Below, in pieces: positions 18,654 to 29,345 of a DNA stretch of 64,000 nt. Numbering within the stretch: the first letter of the stretch is position 1; the number at the start of each line of letters is the position of its first letter. Origin of the DNA: Betaproteobacteria bacterium (GTDB taxonomy: Bacteria; Pseudomonadota; Gammaproteobacteria; Burkholderiales; SG8-41); NCBI GenBank assembly GCA_028292435.1, contig JAQGMI010000072.1, forward strand, positions 62,001 through 126,000, written 5' to 3'. The notes under the pieces were generated by a model. The model did not search any database. It saw only the letters and a program-made list of their open reading frames with translations, and had not been told where the DNA came from. The translations under genes were made by a program, and so were the position numbers.

Positions 18654-18708
18654 GAAACTGCGCGTACCCTGCTAATCTTGGCCCCCTTTTGAGTCACCGG
18701 CCGCTCGC

Positions 18709-20220
<1,512 letters not shown>

Positions 20221-20310
20221 TTCGCGGTACTGCATCGCAACAGCGCGCGAAAGGTGTGCTGTGGGCCTTGCGTTGTCCTACACATGTCGGCTTTTTTGCG
20301 CATTCGCGCG

Positions 20311-20339
20311 TTAAGTAGAGCTTGAAAAAGCCGTAGAAT
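20311..20339 (+). promoter_or_regulatory. sigma-70-like promoter of slt, leaderless geometry
   Basis: TTAAGT (20311-20316), a 17-base spacer and TAGAAT (20334-20339, 5 of 6 consensus) precede the slt ATG at 20347 by only 7 bases. No Shine-Dalgarno sequence lies between. Confidence 0.5.
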
Positions 20340-20346
20340 CGCGCCG

Positions 20347-22299
20347 ATGATTGGCAACACCCTAACGATTAAATCCATTCTTGCGGGTCTATGCGCGCTG
20401 CTGGCGACCGCAGGCGCAGTGCGCGCTGCCACGCAGGACGAAGACTTCATGGCCGCACGTGACGCGTTTCGCGCCGGCGATGCGGGCAAGCTCGAGCGCT
20501 ATGCCAAATCGCTGACCAATTATCCGCTCGAGCCGTACGTGACGTATTGGCGTTTCCGCCTGCGCCTCGACGAAGCGACGCCGGAGGCGGTGCGGACGAT
20601 GTTGTTGCGCCTCGAAGGGCCGGTCACCAACAGCCTGCGCACCGATTGGTTGAAGCAGCTTGCGTTGAAACAGCAGTGGGAAGTGTTCGACACCGAATTT
20701 CCGCAGCTCGACGGCAGTGACCCCGAACTTCTATGCTATTCGCTGCAAAGCCGGTTGCGGTCAGGTGGCGCCGAAGCGCTGAGCTACGCGCGGACCTTAT
20801 GGTACAGCGGCCGCGACCAGCCCGAGAGTTGCACGCCGCTGTTCGACGCGCTCGCGGTGTCGATGCAATTGAGCGCCGACGATGTATGGGCACGCATCCG
20901 GCTCGCGCTCGAAGCCGGCAATACGGGTGTGGCGCGCCGGGCGGCCGAGTACCTGCCGTCGAAAGAGCCGGCCGAATCCCAGGCCTGGCCCGGGATCGCG
21001 GTCAATCCGCAGGCTTATCTCGAACGCAAAAATCACAACCTGCAGTCGCGCGCATCGCGCGAGACGGTGATGTTCGCGGCGCACCGCCTTGCACGCACCT
21101 CACCGCCGTTGGCCGCTACCCAATGGACGAAACTCGCGGATCGATTCAGCGAGGCCGAGCGCGGTTACGTGTGGGGCCACATCGCGTTTCAGGGTGCGCA
21201 GCGCCATGATCCGAATGCACTCTACTGGTATTCGAAGGCCGGCGAATTGAACGACGCCCAGCTCGCCTGGAAGGTGCGCATTGCATTGCGTGCAAAAAGC
21301 TGGGCGGACGTGCTCGCGGCGGTCAACGCGATGTCGCCCAAGGAAAGCCAGGATCCCGCATGGCGTTACTGGAAGGCTCGCGCGCTGAAAGCGATGGGCC
21401 GCGCGGAAGAAGCGCAGGCGCTGCTGGTGCCGCTTGCGACCGACTTTTCTTTCTATGGCCAATTAGCGAGCGAGGAGGTTGGCATTCAGGCCAAATTGCC
21501 TGCGGCGTCTTATAAGCCGCCCCGCGACGAAGTGCAGGCGATGGCCAAGGTGCCGGGCTTTCAGCGCGCGCAAACTTTTTACCGCCTGAGCCTGCGGTTC
21601 GAAGGCAACCGCGAATGGACGTGGACGATCCGCGGCTTCGACGACAAGCAGCTGCTCGCCGCCGCCGAATTCGCGCGCCGCAGCGAGCTTTACGACCGCG
21701 CGATCAATACGGCCGATCGCACGCGCGAACTCCATGATTTCAGCATGCGTTACCTGGCGCCATACCGCGACGTCATGAAAAGTTACGTGGGCCAGCAGCA
21801 GCTCGACGAGGCGTTTGTTTACGGCCTGATTCGCCAGGAGAGCCGTTTCATTTCGGACGTGAAATCGAGTGCCGGCGCTGTCGGCCTGATGCAATTGATG
21901 CCGGCGACCGCGCGCTGGGCGGCGCAGAAACTTGGCTTGAAGGATTACCGCGGCGGCATGCAAACGGCGAACGTCGATACCAACCTGAACCTCGGTACTT
22001 GGTATCTACGGCATGTGCTGGACAATCTCGACAGCCATCCGGTGCTGGCGTCGGCGGCCTATAATGCCGGACCGGGGCGGGCGCGCGCCTGGCGCGCCAA
22101 CGAACCAATGGATGCGGCGATTTACGCCGAGTCGATCCCGTTCAACGAGACGCGCGACTACGTAAAGAAAGTCATGAGCAACGCGAACTACTACAGCCAG
22201 CAGTTCGGGCAGACGCTGCTCTCGTTGAAAGAGCGCATTGGCGTGATCTCGGCGCGGTCGCGAACGCCGGAAAAAGCGTTAGACGAACCGGGCGGCTGA
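20347..22299 (+). CDS. slt: soluble lytic murein transglycosylase
   Basis: 650 residues. An N-terminal signal peptide (ending near GAVRAA) is followed by a long helical superhelix region and a C-terminal lysozyme-like domain. The catalytic glutamate is Glu498 in RQESRF, followed by SSAGAVGLMQLMPATA and AAYNAGPGRARAW, the GLMQ and AYNAG motifs of family 1 lytic transglycosylases. It cleaves peptidoglycan glycan strands in the periplasm to 1,6-anhydro products. The size and layout match Slt70. Confidence 0.95.
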   Translation: MIGNTLTIKSILAGLCALLATAGAVRAATQDEDFMAARDAFRAGDAGKLERYAKSLTNYPLEPYVTYWRFRLRLDEATPEAVRTMLLRLEGPVTNSLRTDWLKQLALKQQWEVFDTEFPQLDGSDPELLCYSLQSRLRSGGAEALSYARTLWYSGRDQPESCTPLFDALAVSMQLSADDVWARIRLALEAGNTGVARRAAEYLPSKEPAESQAWPGIAVNPQAYLERKNHNLQSRASRETVMFAAHRLARTSPPLAATQWTKLADRFSEAERGYVWGHIAFQGAQRHDPNALYWYSKAGELNDAQLAWKVRIALRAKSWADVLAAVNAMSPKESQDPAWRYWKARALKAMGRAEEAQALLVPLATDFSFYGQLASEEVGIQAKLPAASYKPPRDEVQAMAKVPGFQRAQTFYRLSLRFEGNREWTWTIRGFDDKQLLAAAEFARRSELYDRAINTADRTRELHDFSMRYLAPYRDVMKSYVGQQQLDEAFVYGLIRQESRFISDVKSSAGAVGLMQLMPATARWAAQKLGLKDYRGGMQTANVDTNLNLGTWYLRHVLDNLDSHPVLASAAYNAGPGRARAWRANEPMDAAIYAESIPFNETRDYVKKVMSNANYYSQQFGQTLLSLKERIGVISARSRTPEKALDEPGG

Positions 22300-22341
22300 C
22301 GCCCGCTCTCGCAGCGGCGAATCGAAAAAGGGGCGGGCGGC

Positions 22342-23286
22342 ATGGAATTCAGGCGCGTATGTGTCATCGGCGGCAGCGGATTTGTGGGCTGTCACGTCGC
22401 GCGCTTGCTGAGCGCCGAACGCTATCTCGTTAGCGTGCCGACCCGCAACCGCGAGCGCGCGAAATCCCTGATCCTGCTGCCGACCGTCGATGTGATCAAC
22501 GCCGACGTCCACGATCCGGCAGCGCTCGCAACGCAATTGCGCGGCATGGACGCCGTCATCAATCTGGTCGGCGTGCTGCACAACGGGCGCGGCGAGCGCA
22601 GCTTCGAGGCAGCCCATGTCGGGTTGACGCGCAAAATCATCGCGGCCTGCGACACCGCCGGCGTGCGCCGTTACCTGCATATGAGCGCGCTGGGCGCCGA
22701 CGCCAACGGGCCGAGCCGCTATCAACGCACCAAAGGCGCCGCTGAAGCACTGGTGCGCGACTCGAAGCTCGACTGGACGATCTTTCGGCCTTCGGTCATC
22801 TTTGGCCGCGAAGACCGCTTCCTGAATATGTTTGCGCATTTACAGCGCCTGCTGCCGGTGATTTTGCTTGGCCGGCCGCACGCGCGCTTTCAGCCGGCGT
22901 TTGTCGAGGACGTTGCCGCGGCCATAGTCACCGCGCTCGACAATCGTGACGCATACGGGCACAGCTACGATTTATGCGGACCGCGCGTCTACACGCTGCG
23001 CGAACTGGTTGAAGTCGTCGGCCGCTTGACCGGCCATTGCCGGCCGGTCATCGGCTTGCCCGACGGGCTCGCCTATCTGCAGGCGACGGTGCTTGAATTT
23101 TTGCCCGGCAAGCTGCTGACGCGCGACAACTACCATTCGATGCAAGTCGATAATGTCTGCGACCAGTCGTTTCCGTTCGGCATTCGCCCCAAAGCGCTCG
23201 AAGCGGAAGCGCCGCAGTGGCTTGCGGCGGCATCGCCGCGCGCACGCTACCGCGATTACCGCGGTCAAGCGCGCCGAATTTCTTAA
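22342..23286 (+). CDS. NDUFA9-like NAD(P)-binding protein (atypical short-chain dehydrogenase)
   Basis: 314 residues with an N-terminal dinucleotide-binding GGSGFVG (10-16) and the conserved NLVGVLHN, HMSALGAD, Y-x3-K (YQRTKGAAE) and IFRPSVIFGRED segments of the complex-I NDUFA9 subfamily. Bacterial members are usually stand-alone proteins of uncertain role, possibly in quinone or complex I biology. No nuo genes are nearby. A GGGGCGGG stretch precedes the ATG. It follows slt on the same strand. Confidence 0.85.
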   Translation: MEFRRVCVIGGSGFVGCHVARLLSAERYLVSVPTRNRERAKSLILLPTVDVINADVHDPAALATQLRGMDAVINLVGVLHNGRGERSFEAAHVGLTRKIIAACDTAGVRRYLHMSALGADANGPSRYQRTKGAAEALVRDSKLDWTIFRPSVIFGREDRFLNMFAHLQRLLPVILLGRPHARFQPAFVEDVAAAIVTALDNRDAYGHSYDLCGPRVYTLRELVEVVGRLTGHCRPVIGLPDGLAYLQATVLEFLPGKLLTRDNYHSMQVDNVCDQSFPFGIRPKALEAEAPQWLAAASPRARYRDYRGQARRIS

Positions 23287-23303
23287 CGAGCGCCGGCCCG
23301 CGC

Positions 23304-23966
23304 ATGGCCTCTTACACGCTCGTTATCGGTAATAAAGCATATTCGTCGTGGTCGTTGCGGCCGTGGCTGCTGATGAAGCAGTCGCAAATCCCGTTCGAAG
23401 AAGTGCGGGTCCCGCTATATCAGGACAGGCACGACGCAAAGATCCGGCAATATTCGGCCGCCGGCAAAGTGCCGGTGTTGATCGATGGCGAGTTGAAGGT
23501 TTGGGAATCGCTCGCCATCTGCGATTATCTTGCCGAGCGTCACCCTGAGAAAACACTCTGGCCCATCGCTGCGGCGGCTCGCGCCTACGGCCGCGCGATC
23601 AGCGCCGAAATGCATGCCGGTTTTGGCGCGCTGCGCGGCAATATGGGCATGAACGTGCGCCGCAGTTATCCCGGCATCGGTATGACGCCCGAAGTCGCGG
23701 CCGACATTGCGCGCATCGAAGCGATCTGGACCATGGGACTCGAGCAATTCGGCGGCCCATTCTTGCTCGGTAAATTCAGCATTGCAGACGCGATGTACGC
23801 GCCGGTCACAACGCGCTTCAAAACCTATGCCGTCACATTGTCTGCGGCGAGCCAGCGTTATGTGGACAGGCTGCTCGCTTTGCCGCCGATGCAAGACTGG
23901 TACGCGGCCGCCGCGGCCGAAACCGAAGTGCTGCCGCAATACGAGCACGCCGGCGCTAGCGCATGA
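23304..23966 (+). CDS. glutathione S-transferase family protein
   Basis: 220 residues from MASYTLVIGNKAYSSWSLRPWL. An N-terminal thioredoxin-like domain with the SSWSLRPW active-site region and KVPVLIDGELKVWESLAICDYLAE (the glutathione-contact P and ES residues) precedes an all-helical C-terminal domain. It probably uses glutathione for detoxification or as a thiol reductase. The substrate is unknown. An in-frame ATG at 23217 lies inside the previous gene and is unlikely. The stop overlaps the cca start by 4 bases. Confidence 0.88.
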   Translation: MASYTLVIGNKAYSSWSLRPWLLMKQSQIPFEEVRVPLYQDRHDAKIRQYSAAGKVPVLIDGELKVWESLAICDYLAERHPEKTLWPIAAAARAYGRAISAEMHAGFGALRGNMGMNVRRSYPGIGMTPEVAADIARIEAIWTMGLEQFGGPFLLGKFSIADAMYAPVTTRFKTYAVTLSAASQRYVDRLLALPPMQDWYAAAAAETEVLPQYEHAGASA

Positions 23967-25105
23967 AAATCTATGCCGTCGGCGGTGCTGTGCGCGACGA
24001 ACTGCTCGACCTGCCGGTCACCGACCGCGACTATGTAGTGGTCGGCGCGACGCCAGCAGAGATGGTCAAACTTGGCTACAAGCCGGTCGGCAAGGATTTC
24101 CCGGTTTTCCTGCATCCGCAAACCAAAGAAGAGTACGCACTCGCGCGCACCGAGCGTAAAACCGCCCGCGGCTATCACGGCTTCGAGTTTCATGCGGCGC
24201 CCGATGTAACGCTCGAAGAAGACCTGGCGCGCCGCGACCTCACGATCAATGCGATTGCAAAGGATGAGGACGGCAAAATCATCGACCCGTTCGGCGGCAC
24301 CGCGGATTTGAAAGCGCGTGTGCTACGTCACGTAGGGCCGGCGTTTGCCGAAGACCCGGTGCGCATTTTGCGCGTCGCGCGGTTCGCTGCGCGTTTTGGT
24401 TTTGCGATCGCGCCGGCGACCTTGCAGCAGATGCGCGCCATGGTGGCCGACGGCGAAGCCGATGCGCTCGTCGCCGAACGCGTGTGGCAGGAGTTGGCGC
24501 GCGGACTTATGGAGCAACGGCCGTCGCGCATGTTTGAAGTGCTCGCCGAGTGCGGCGCGCTGGGGATCGTATTGCCGGAAATGGGCGAGATCGGTGCGGG
24601 CAGTGTCGGCGCGGCCAGTCTCGCGGCACTCGACGCGGGTGCCGCGCGGGGTCTCGGCCTTGCTGCGCGGTTTGCGCTGATCACGCGTCACATGGCCGAA
24701 ACTGCAATCGAAACCTTATGCGAGCGCCTGAGGGTGCCGCAGGAATGCCGCGAGCTCGCGCTGCTGTCCTCGCGTTACTGCCCGGACATTGGCAACGCCG
24801 CTATTTTGGGGGCCGATGCGCTGCTATCGCTATTACAGACGACCGATGCATTCAGGCGGCCCGAGCGTTTCGAGCAACTGCTCGAGGTGTGTGTCGTCGC
24901 CCCACAGCCTGCCAGCGAGGCGGCGATGACGAGGCTGCGCGATGCGCTCGCGGCGGCGCGCGCGGTCGATGCGGGCGCGGTGGCGCAACGCGCGTCCGAC
25001 CCGGCGCAAATCAAGGATGACGTCGCGCGCGCGCGGGTCGCCGCAATCAGGCATACACTGGAAACCGCTGAGTCGCAGGGCGACGGGTCTCGCCGAAAGG
25101 AATAA
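23963..25105 (+). CDS. cca: CCA-adding tRNA nucleotidyltransferase without a recognisable HD domain
   Basis: 380 residues. The class II nucleotidyltransferase head is clear: GGAVRDELL (Gly7 on), metal-binding Asp21 and Asp23 in DRDYVVVG, then EEDLARRDLTINAI and EDPVRILRVARFAARF. It adds or repairs the 3' CCA of tRNAs. Compared with the roughly 412-residue E. coli protein, the C-terminal region where the HD phosphohydrolase motif (H..HDxGK) is expected shows no such residues. Only the LCERLRVPQECRELALL part remains, so the phosphatase activity is probably lost. It overlaps the preceding GST gene. Confidence 0.92.
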   Translation: MKIYAVGGAVRDELLDLPVTDRDYVVVGATPAEMVKLGYKPVGKDFPVFLHPQTKEEYALARTERKTARGYHGFEFHAAPDVTLEEDLARRDLTINAIAKDEDGKIIDPFGGTADLKARVLRHVGPAFAEDPVRILRVARFAARFGFAIAPATLQQMRAMVADGEADALVAERVWQELARGLMEQRPSRMFEVLAECGALGIVLPEMGEIGAGSVGAASLAALDAGAARGLGLAARFALITRHMAETAIETLCERLRVPQECRELALLSSRYCPDIGNAAILGADALLSLLQTTDAFRRPERFEQLLEVCVVAPQPASEAAMTRLRDALAAARAVDAGAVAQRASDPAQIKDDVARARVAAIRHTLETAESQGDGSRRKE

Positions 25106-25107
25106 TC

Positions 25108-25728
25108 ATGCTCGATCTTTATACGTGGACCACGCCGAACGGCCGCAAGGTCTCGATCATGCTCGAAGAGGTGGGGCTGCCCTATCGCGTGCATGCGATC
25201 AACATCGGTCAGAACGATCAATTCAAACCGGAGTTCATTGCGATCAGTCCGAACAGCAAGATTCCCGCGCTCGTTGATTCAGACGGCCCCGGCGGCGAAT
25301 CGTACGCAATGATGGAGTCGGGCGCGATCCTGCTTTATCTCTCGATCAAGACCGGCAAGCTGATGCCGCAGCCGGAACGGCTGCGCTTCGACGCCCTGCA
25401 GTGGCTGATGTTCCAGATGGGCGGCGTTGGTCCGATGTTCGGCCAGGTGCACCACTTTCTGCGCGCGGCCAAGGCGCCGGTGCCTTATGCGGTCGACCGC
25501 TATACCCGCGAAAAGGATCGCCTCTACGGCGTACTCGACCAGCGGCTCGCGACGCACGAGTATCTGGCGGACGAGTATTCGGTCGCCGACATCGCCACTT
25601 ATCCGTGGGTGGCGCGCTTCGAATGGCACAAAACCAATCTCGCCGACTTTCCGCACGTGAAGCGCTGGTTCGATGTAATTTCGGCGCGGCCCGCGGTGCA
25701 GCGCGGCATGCAGGTGCCCGCGGTTTAA
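25108..25728 (+). CDS. Ure2p/YfcG-like glutathione S-transferase
   Basis: 206 residues beginning MLDLYTWTTPNGRKVSIMLEE, the typical nu-class (YfcG-type) start where TPNGRKVS contacts glutathione. SKIPALVD and MMESGAILLYL complete the thioredoxin-like domain. The C-terminal helical domain has LADEYSVADIATYPWV. Members act as disulfide-bond reductases with glutathione. It lies 2 bases after cca on the same strand and its stop overlaps the convergent cytochrome gene's stop. Confidence 0.9.
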   Translation: MLDLYTWTTPNGRKVSIMLEEVGLPYRVHAINIGQNDQFKPEFIAISPNSKIPALVDSDGPGGESYAMMESGAILLYLSIKTGKLMPQPERLRFDALQWLMFQMGGVGPMFGQVHHFLRAAKAPVPYAVDRYTREKDRLYGVLDQRLATHEYLADEYSVADIATYPWVARFEWHKTNLADFPHVKRWFDVISARPAVQRGMQVPAV

Positions 25729-26408
25729 TTTACGCGCGCATGCCGCTGTAAATAGCGCACGATTTCGACAATATCGAGCTCGGGGGACGTGCGCATCGCC
25801 GCATCGCCGGTGACGCGATTGGCCCAGGCAAGATTGCGGCGCATGCGTTCAACGACGGGGAGCCATTCCTGTGCGGTATGGCGCTGCGGGTCGGGCAGCA
25901 CGTGGCACTGCGAGCAGGCGATGCTGTAGATGCGTCCCGCCGGCGTATGAATGTCGGCATATTTCTTGATGTCGAGTTCCCGCTGTGCGTGCCTTTGCAG
26001 GTAACGCAGCAGCGTTGCCTGGTCTGCAGACGAAGGTGCGCGCACGCCCGCCATCAGTTCATGCATCGATTTGCCGAGATTGCCTTTGCCCTCCATGCGC
26101 CACACCATGCGCTCGACGGTGCTCGCCCATTTGGGCGCGCTGTGCATCGCGGGATTCGGCAGGTAATGGCATTGCATGCAATATCTTGCGACGAGCTGCG
26201 CGCCCGACGAAGCCGGCTCCGGCAATTGCGCGGGCTCCAGGGACGGCGGCAGTATGCGCTCGAGCATCGCGGCGTACTGACTTTGGACCCAACGATACTC
26301 GGCCGCGATAATGTCCGTGTCCGCAGCGTTCGGCTTGCCGGTTGAAGTCAGGCACGCGCCGAAAACGAGCAGCCCGATAATGCGCAAACGTAGTTTTCTC
26401 GAGGCCAT
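25725..26408 (-). CDS. exported two-heme cytochrome c protein with internally duplicated heme domain
   Basis: 227 residues from the ATG at 26408. An N-terminal signal-like hydrophobic stretch precedes two heme c sites, CMQCH (77-81) and CSQCH (165-169). The surroundings repeat: CxQCHxLPxPxxH....W...VERM, each followed by RYLQRHA (135-141 and 218-224), an 88-residue period that indicates domain duplication. No distal Met ligand can be assigned confidently, though VERM is conserved in both halves. It should be periplasmic and carry electrons. The partner is unknown. An upstream start at 26471 would overlap the neighbouring methyltransferase gene. Confidence 0.82.
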   Translation of the reverse strand: MASRKLRLRIIGLLVFGACLTSTGKPNAADTDIIAAEYRWVQSQYAAMLERILPPSLEPAQLPEPASSGAQLVARYCMQCHYLPNPAMHSAPKWASTVERMVWRMEGKGNLGKSMHELMAGVRAPSSADQATLLRYLQRHAQRELDIKKYADIHTPAGRIYSIACSQCHVLPDPQRHTAQEWLPVVERMRRNLAWANRVTGDAAMRTSPELDIVEIVRYLQRHARVN

Positions 26409-26439
26409 CACGTGGCGGCAGCTTAAACCAAGCGCTAAT

Positions 26440-27618
26440 TTACAGCAGAGCTTGCTTGTTGCCGCTGGCATACCCGGCGAGCGGCGCCGTATAGTTTTTG
26501 CCGAACGCGATGACCTTGAAGAGCTCGCCCATTTCAGCCGGGCTTAACAATTTTTGCGCTTCCGCCGCTTGCGGCAAATAGGCGGCCGGGTTTTCCGCGG
26601 GCGTGCCGGCAAGCACGTCGGTGATGCCGCAGTTGATCAGAAACTGCGCCTGGTTCGCGTAGCCGAGCAGTTGCAATCCGCTGATCTGGGCGGCGGTGGC
26701 CAACGCGGTGAAATCGACATGCGCGGTAATGTCCTGCAGGCCGACGAGCGTCAACGGATCGTCGTGCGCATGCTGACGATAGTGACACATCAAGGTCCCG
26801 CTGCTGCGCTGAGGATGATAGTACTCGCGCGCCGGAAAGCCGTAATCGATGAACAGCGCGACGCCGTGTGCCAGGTTCGCCGCGAGTGTCGCAATGAAAG
26901 CGCGTGCCGCGAGATTAATTTCGGTGACATAGCCGGCTGGTAGATCGAGACTTTTCGCGGCGGCCAGTACTGAACCTTCTGCCGGCCGCGTACGCCATTG
27001 AAACGCATCTCCGGCAAGTGTCACGCCGCGCTCGCCGATCGCGCCGCTGCCCGTTTCGATCACGTGCACCGGCATCGCGTCGAGCACTTCGTTGGCGAGC
27101 ACCAGCGCTGTCAAAGGTGCCGGCAGCGCATCGAGCCACGAGACGCAATCTGCAAATTGCGGCACTTCGCGTCGCAGCAATTCACGCTGCCGTTCGCGCA
27201 GATCAGCACTCGTTTCCAGAATCAGATAGCGCCGAGGCAAGCGGTCGAGCGTATTGAGCGCCGCCAGGAGATCGCAGGCGAGTCGCCCGTTGCCGGCGCC
27301 CAACTCGACGATGTCCGTGATGCCGCTCTGCAAAATCCGCGCGACCTCCCGCGCGAGCGTGCGGCCGAATAGCGAGCCCATGCCCGGCGCCGTGACGAAG
27401 TCGCCGCCACCGCCGAACTTGACTGAGCCCGCACTGTAATAACCAAGCCCCGGCGCGTGCAGCGCGAGTTCCATAAAGCGCGCGAAACTGATCCAGCCTT
27501 CCGCGGCAGTAATTTCGCGTGCGATGACTTCGCGCAATAGCGCGCTGTGCGCGAGGGCGGTGGCGGAAGGTGGCGCGAGTTTTTCGAGCGAAGCGGGCAA
27601 TGAGCTTCGAGGGGTCAT
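26440..27618 (-). CDS. MidA/NDUFAF7-type SAM-dependent methyltransferase (DUF185)
   Basis: 392 residues with the family opening ISFARFMELALHAPGLGYYSAG, GDFVTAPGMGSLFGRTLA, the SAM-binding VELGAGNGRLACDLL, and ANEVLDAMPVHV. Eukaryotic homologues methylate an arginine of a complex I subunit. Bacterial substrates are not established. The ATG at 27618 faces the pteridine reductase ATG across only 17 bases and has no ribosome-binding site, with a TATATT box 7 bases before it. Confidence 0.9.
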   Translation of the reverse strand: MTPRSSLPASLEKLAPPSATALAHSALLREVIAREITAAEGWISFARFMELALHAPGLGYYSAGSVKFGGGGDFVTAPGMGSLFGRTLAREVARILQSGITDIVELGAGNGRLACDLLAALNTLDRLPRRYLILETSADLRERQRELLRREVPQFADCVSWLDALPAPLTALVLANEVLDAMPVHVIETGSGAIGERGVTLAGDAFQWRTRPAEGSVLAAAKSLDLPAGYVTEINLAARAFIATLAANLAHGVALFIDYGFPAREYYHPQRSSGTLMCHYRQHAHDDPLTLVGLQDITAHVDFTALATAAQISGLQLLGYANQAQFLINCGITDVLAGTPAENPAAYLPQAAEAQKLLSPAEMGELFKVIAFGKNYTAPLAGYASGNKQALL

Positions 27619-27639
27619 AGCTTACAATATACGCTATGA
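27615..27639. promoter_or_regulatory. 25-bp near-palindrome holding two back-to-back start codons and overlapping -10 boxes
   Basis: The ends TCATAGC and GCTATGA are perfect inverted copies and contain the outward-facing ATGs of the methyltransferase (27618, reverse) and pteridine reductase (27636, forward). Between them lie TACAAT on the forward strand (27623-27628) and TATATT on the reverse strand (27626-27631), each ending 7 bases before its ATG. Good -35 hexamers are not evident. Confidence 0.5.
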
Positions 27640-28400
27640 CACTCATCACGGACCAAGCGCTGAGCGGCAAAACAGCACTCGTCACAGGCGGCGCCAAGCG
27701 CGTCGGCGCGGCGATCTGCCGGCGCCTGCATGCGCGCGGCGCAAATCTGATGGTGCATCATCGCGCTTCGGTCAAAGAGGCGCGTGAATTGCAGCGGGAA
27801 TTAAACGAACAGCGCGCCGATTCGGTTGCGTTGATTAAAGCCGATCTCCTGACCGGTGCGAGCCTGCCGGATCTCGTCAAGACGACCGTCAAGCAGTTCG
27901 GCAGCCTCGATATTCTCGTCAACAACGCGTCCAGTTTTTTTGCGACGGCCATCGGCGAAATCACCGAGAAAGCGTGGGACGATCTCATCGGCACGAATTT
28001 GAAAGCGCCGCTCTTTTTGTCGCAGGCCGCCGCCACTGAATTGCGTAAACATCATGGCTGCATCGTCAATATTGTCGACATCCACGCCGAATTACCGATG
28101 AAAAATTACGTCGTCTACACGGTGGCGAAAGGCGGCCTGCTCGCGTTGACGCGATCGCTCGCGCGCGAACTCGGGCCCGACGTGCGCGTGAACGGCGTGG
28201 CGCCCGGCACAATACTGTGGCCGGACGATGCGGCGTGGTCCGACGAGCTGTCGCGCCAGCGTATCGTCAACCAAACGGCGTTGAAACGGGCCGGCGAGCC
28301 CGATGACATTGCGAAGGCGGTCGAGTTTCTGGTCGCAGCCGCGCCGTACATAACGGGGCAGGTGATCGCCGTCGATGGCGGCAGGAGTATCACGCTGTGA
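27636..28400 (+). CDS. pteridine reductase (short-chain dehydrogenase, FolM/PTR1-like)
   Basis: 254 residues. The NADPH-binding motif is TGGAKRVG (17-24), VNNASSFF follows, and the catalytic YTVAK is at 161-165. The residue where most SDRs have Ser is Asp148, 13 before the Tyr, as in trypanosomatid PTR1 (Asp181/Tyr194), which supports a pteridine reductase. It likely reduces dihydro-monapterin or dihydrofolate. The stop overlaps ttcA by 4 bases. No Shine-Dalgarno sequence is present at normal spacing. Confidence 0.88.
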   Translation: MTLITDQALSGKTALVTGGAKRVGAAICRRLHARGANLMVHHRASVKEARELQRELNEQRADSVALIKADLLTGASLPDLVKTTVKQFGSLDILVNNASSFFATAIGEITEKAWDDLIGTNLKAPLFLSQAAATELRKHHGCIVNIVDIHAELPMKNYVVYTVAKGGLLALTRSLARELGPDVRVNGVAPGTILWPDDAAWSDELSRQRIVNQTALKRAGEPDDIAKAVEFLVAAAPYITGQVIAVDGGRSITL

Positions 28401-29311
28401 ACGCGCCGGACCTGCACCAGAAAGATTTGTACGAAGCGAACAAGCTCGCCAAGCGGCTGCGGCGCCTGGCCGGGCAGGCGATCGGCGACTACCAGATGAT
28501 CAGCGCCGGTGACCGCGTGATGGTGTGCCTGTCGGGCGGCAAAGATAGTTATGCGATGCTCGACGTGCTGCTCAGTCTGCGCGCGCATGCGCCGATTGAA
28601 TTCGATATCGTCGCGGTCAATCTCGATCAGCGCCATCCCGGGTATCCCGAGCATGTGCTGCCCAGCTATCTGCGTTCGCTCGAGGTGCCGTTCCACATCG
28701 AAGTGCAGGACACGTATTCAGTCGTCAAGCGCGTTATTCCCGAGGGTAAGACGATGTGCGGGCTGTGCTCGCGGCTGCGCCGCGGCGTGTTGTATCGCGT
28801 GGCGAAAGAATTGGGCGCGACCAAGATTGCGCTTGGCCACCATCGCGACGACATCCTCGAAACGTTTTTTCTTAATCTGTTCTTCGGCGGCAAGCTGAAA
28901 GCGATGCCGCCCAAGCTGGTGTCGGATGACGGCGCGCATGTCGTGATCCGGCCGCTCGCATACGTCGAAGAACACGATCTGGCGGCGTACGCGGAAGTCA
29001 AAAAGTTTCCCATCATCCCGTGCGACTTGTGCGGTTCGCAGGCGACGCTGCAGCGCAAGCAGATGAAAGATCTGCTGCGCGATTGGGAAAAGCGCTATCC
29101 GGGGCGCGTCGATTCGATCTTTCGCAGCTTGCAGGACGTGCGGCCGTCCCACCTGATGGATAGAGAATTGTTCAACTTCGAGGCGGTAAAGGCGACCGGC
29201 ATCGCTACGGTGGAAGGCGACAAAGCCTTTGATCCACAAGACCAATTTTCGACTTTGGCAGATCCGAAACCGGCCGTTATTTCTTTAGCGAAGAGTACTT
29301 TGTCAAAGTAA
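28397..29311 (+). CDS. ttcA: tRNA 2-thiocytidine(32) synthetase TtcA
   Basis: 304 residues. The PP-loop SGGKDS is at 46-51, and cysteines that bind the 4Fe-4S cluster are seen as CGLC (121 and 124) and CDLC (209 and 212). It adenylates and thiolates cytidine 32 in certain tRNAs. It overlaps the pteridine reductase gene by 4 bases, so the two are one transcription unit. The -35 box of the next gene starts inside its last codons. Confidence 0.95.
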   Translation: MNAPDLHQKDLYEANKLAKRLRRLAGQAIGDYQMISAGDRVMVCLSGGKDSYAMLDVLLSLRAHAPIEFDIVAVNLDQRHPGYPEHVLPSYLRSLEVPFHIEVQDTYSVVKRVIPEGKTMCGLCSRLRRGVLYRVAKELGATKIALGHHRDDILETFFLNLFFGGKLKAMPPKLVSDDGAHVVIRPLAYVEEHDLAAYAEVKKFPIIPCDLCGSQATLQRKQMKDLLRDWEKRYPGRVDSIFRSLQDVRPSHLMDRELFNFEAVKATGIATVEGDKAFDPQDQFSTLADPKPAVISLAKSTLSK

Positions 29312-29328
29312 TTTTGTCATGGTAAATT
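29300..29328 (+). promoter_or_regulatory. sigma-70-like promoter of the HTH-aminotransferase gene
   Basis: TTGTCA (29300-29305, 5 of 6), a 17-base spacer and TAAATT (29323-29328, 4 of 6). Transcription would start near 29335, downstream of an in-frame ATG at 29319, so translation must begin at the ATG at 29346. That ATG is preceded by GGAG at 29336-29339. Confidence 0.55.
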
Positions 29329-29345
29329 CTCTTTCGGAGAAAACC

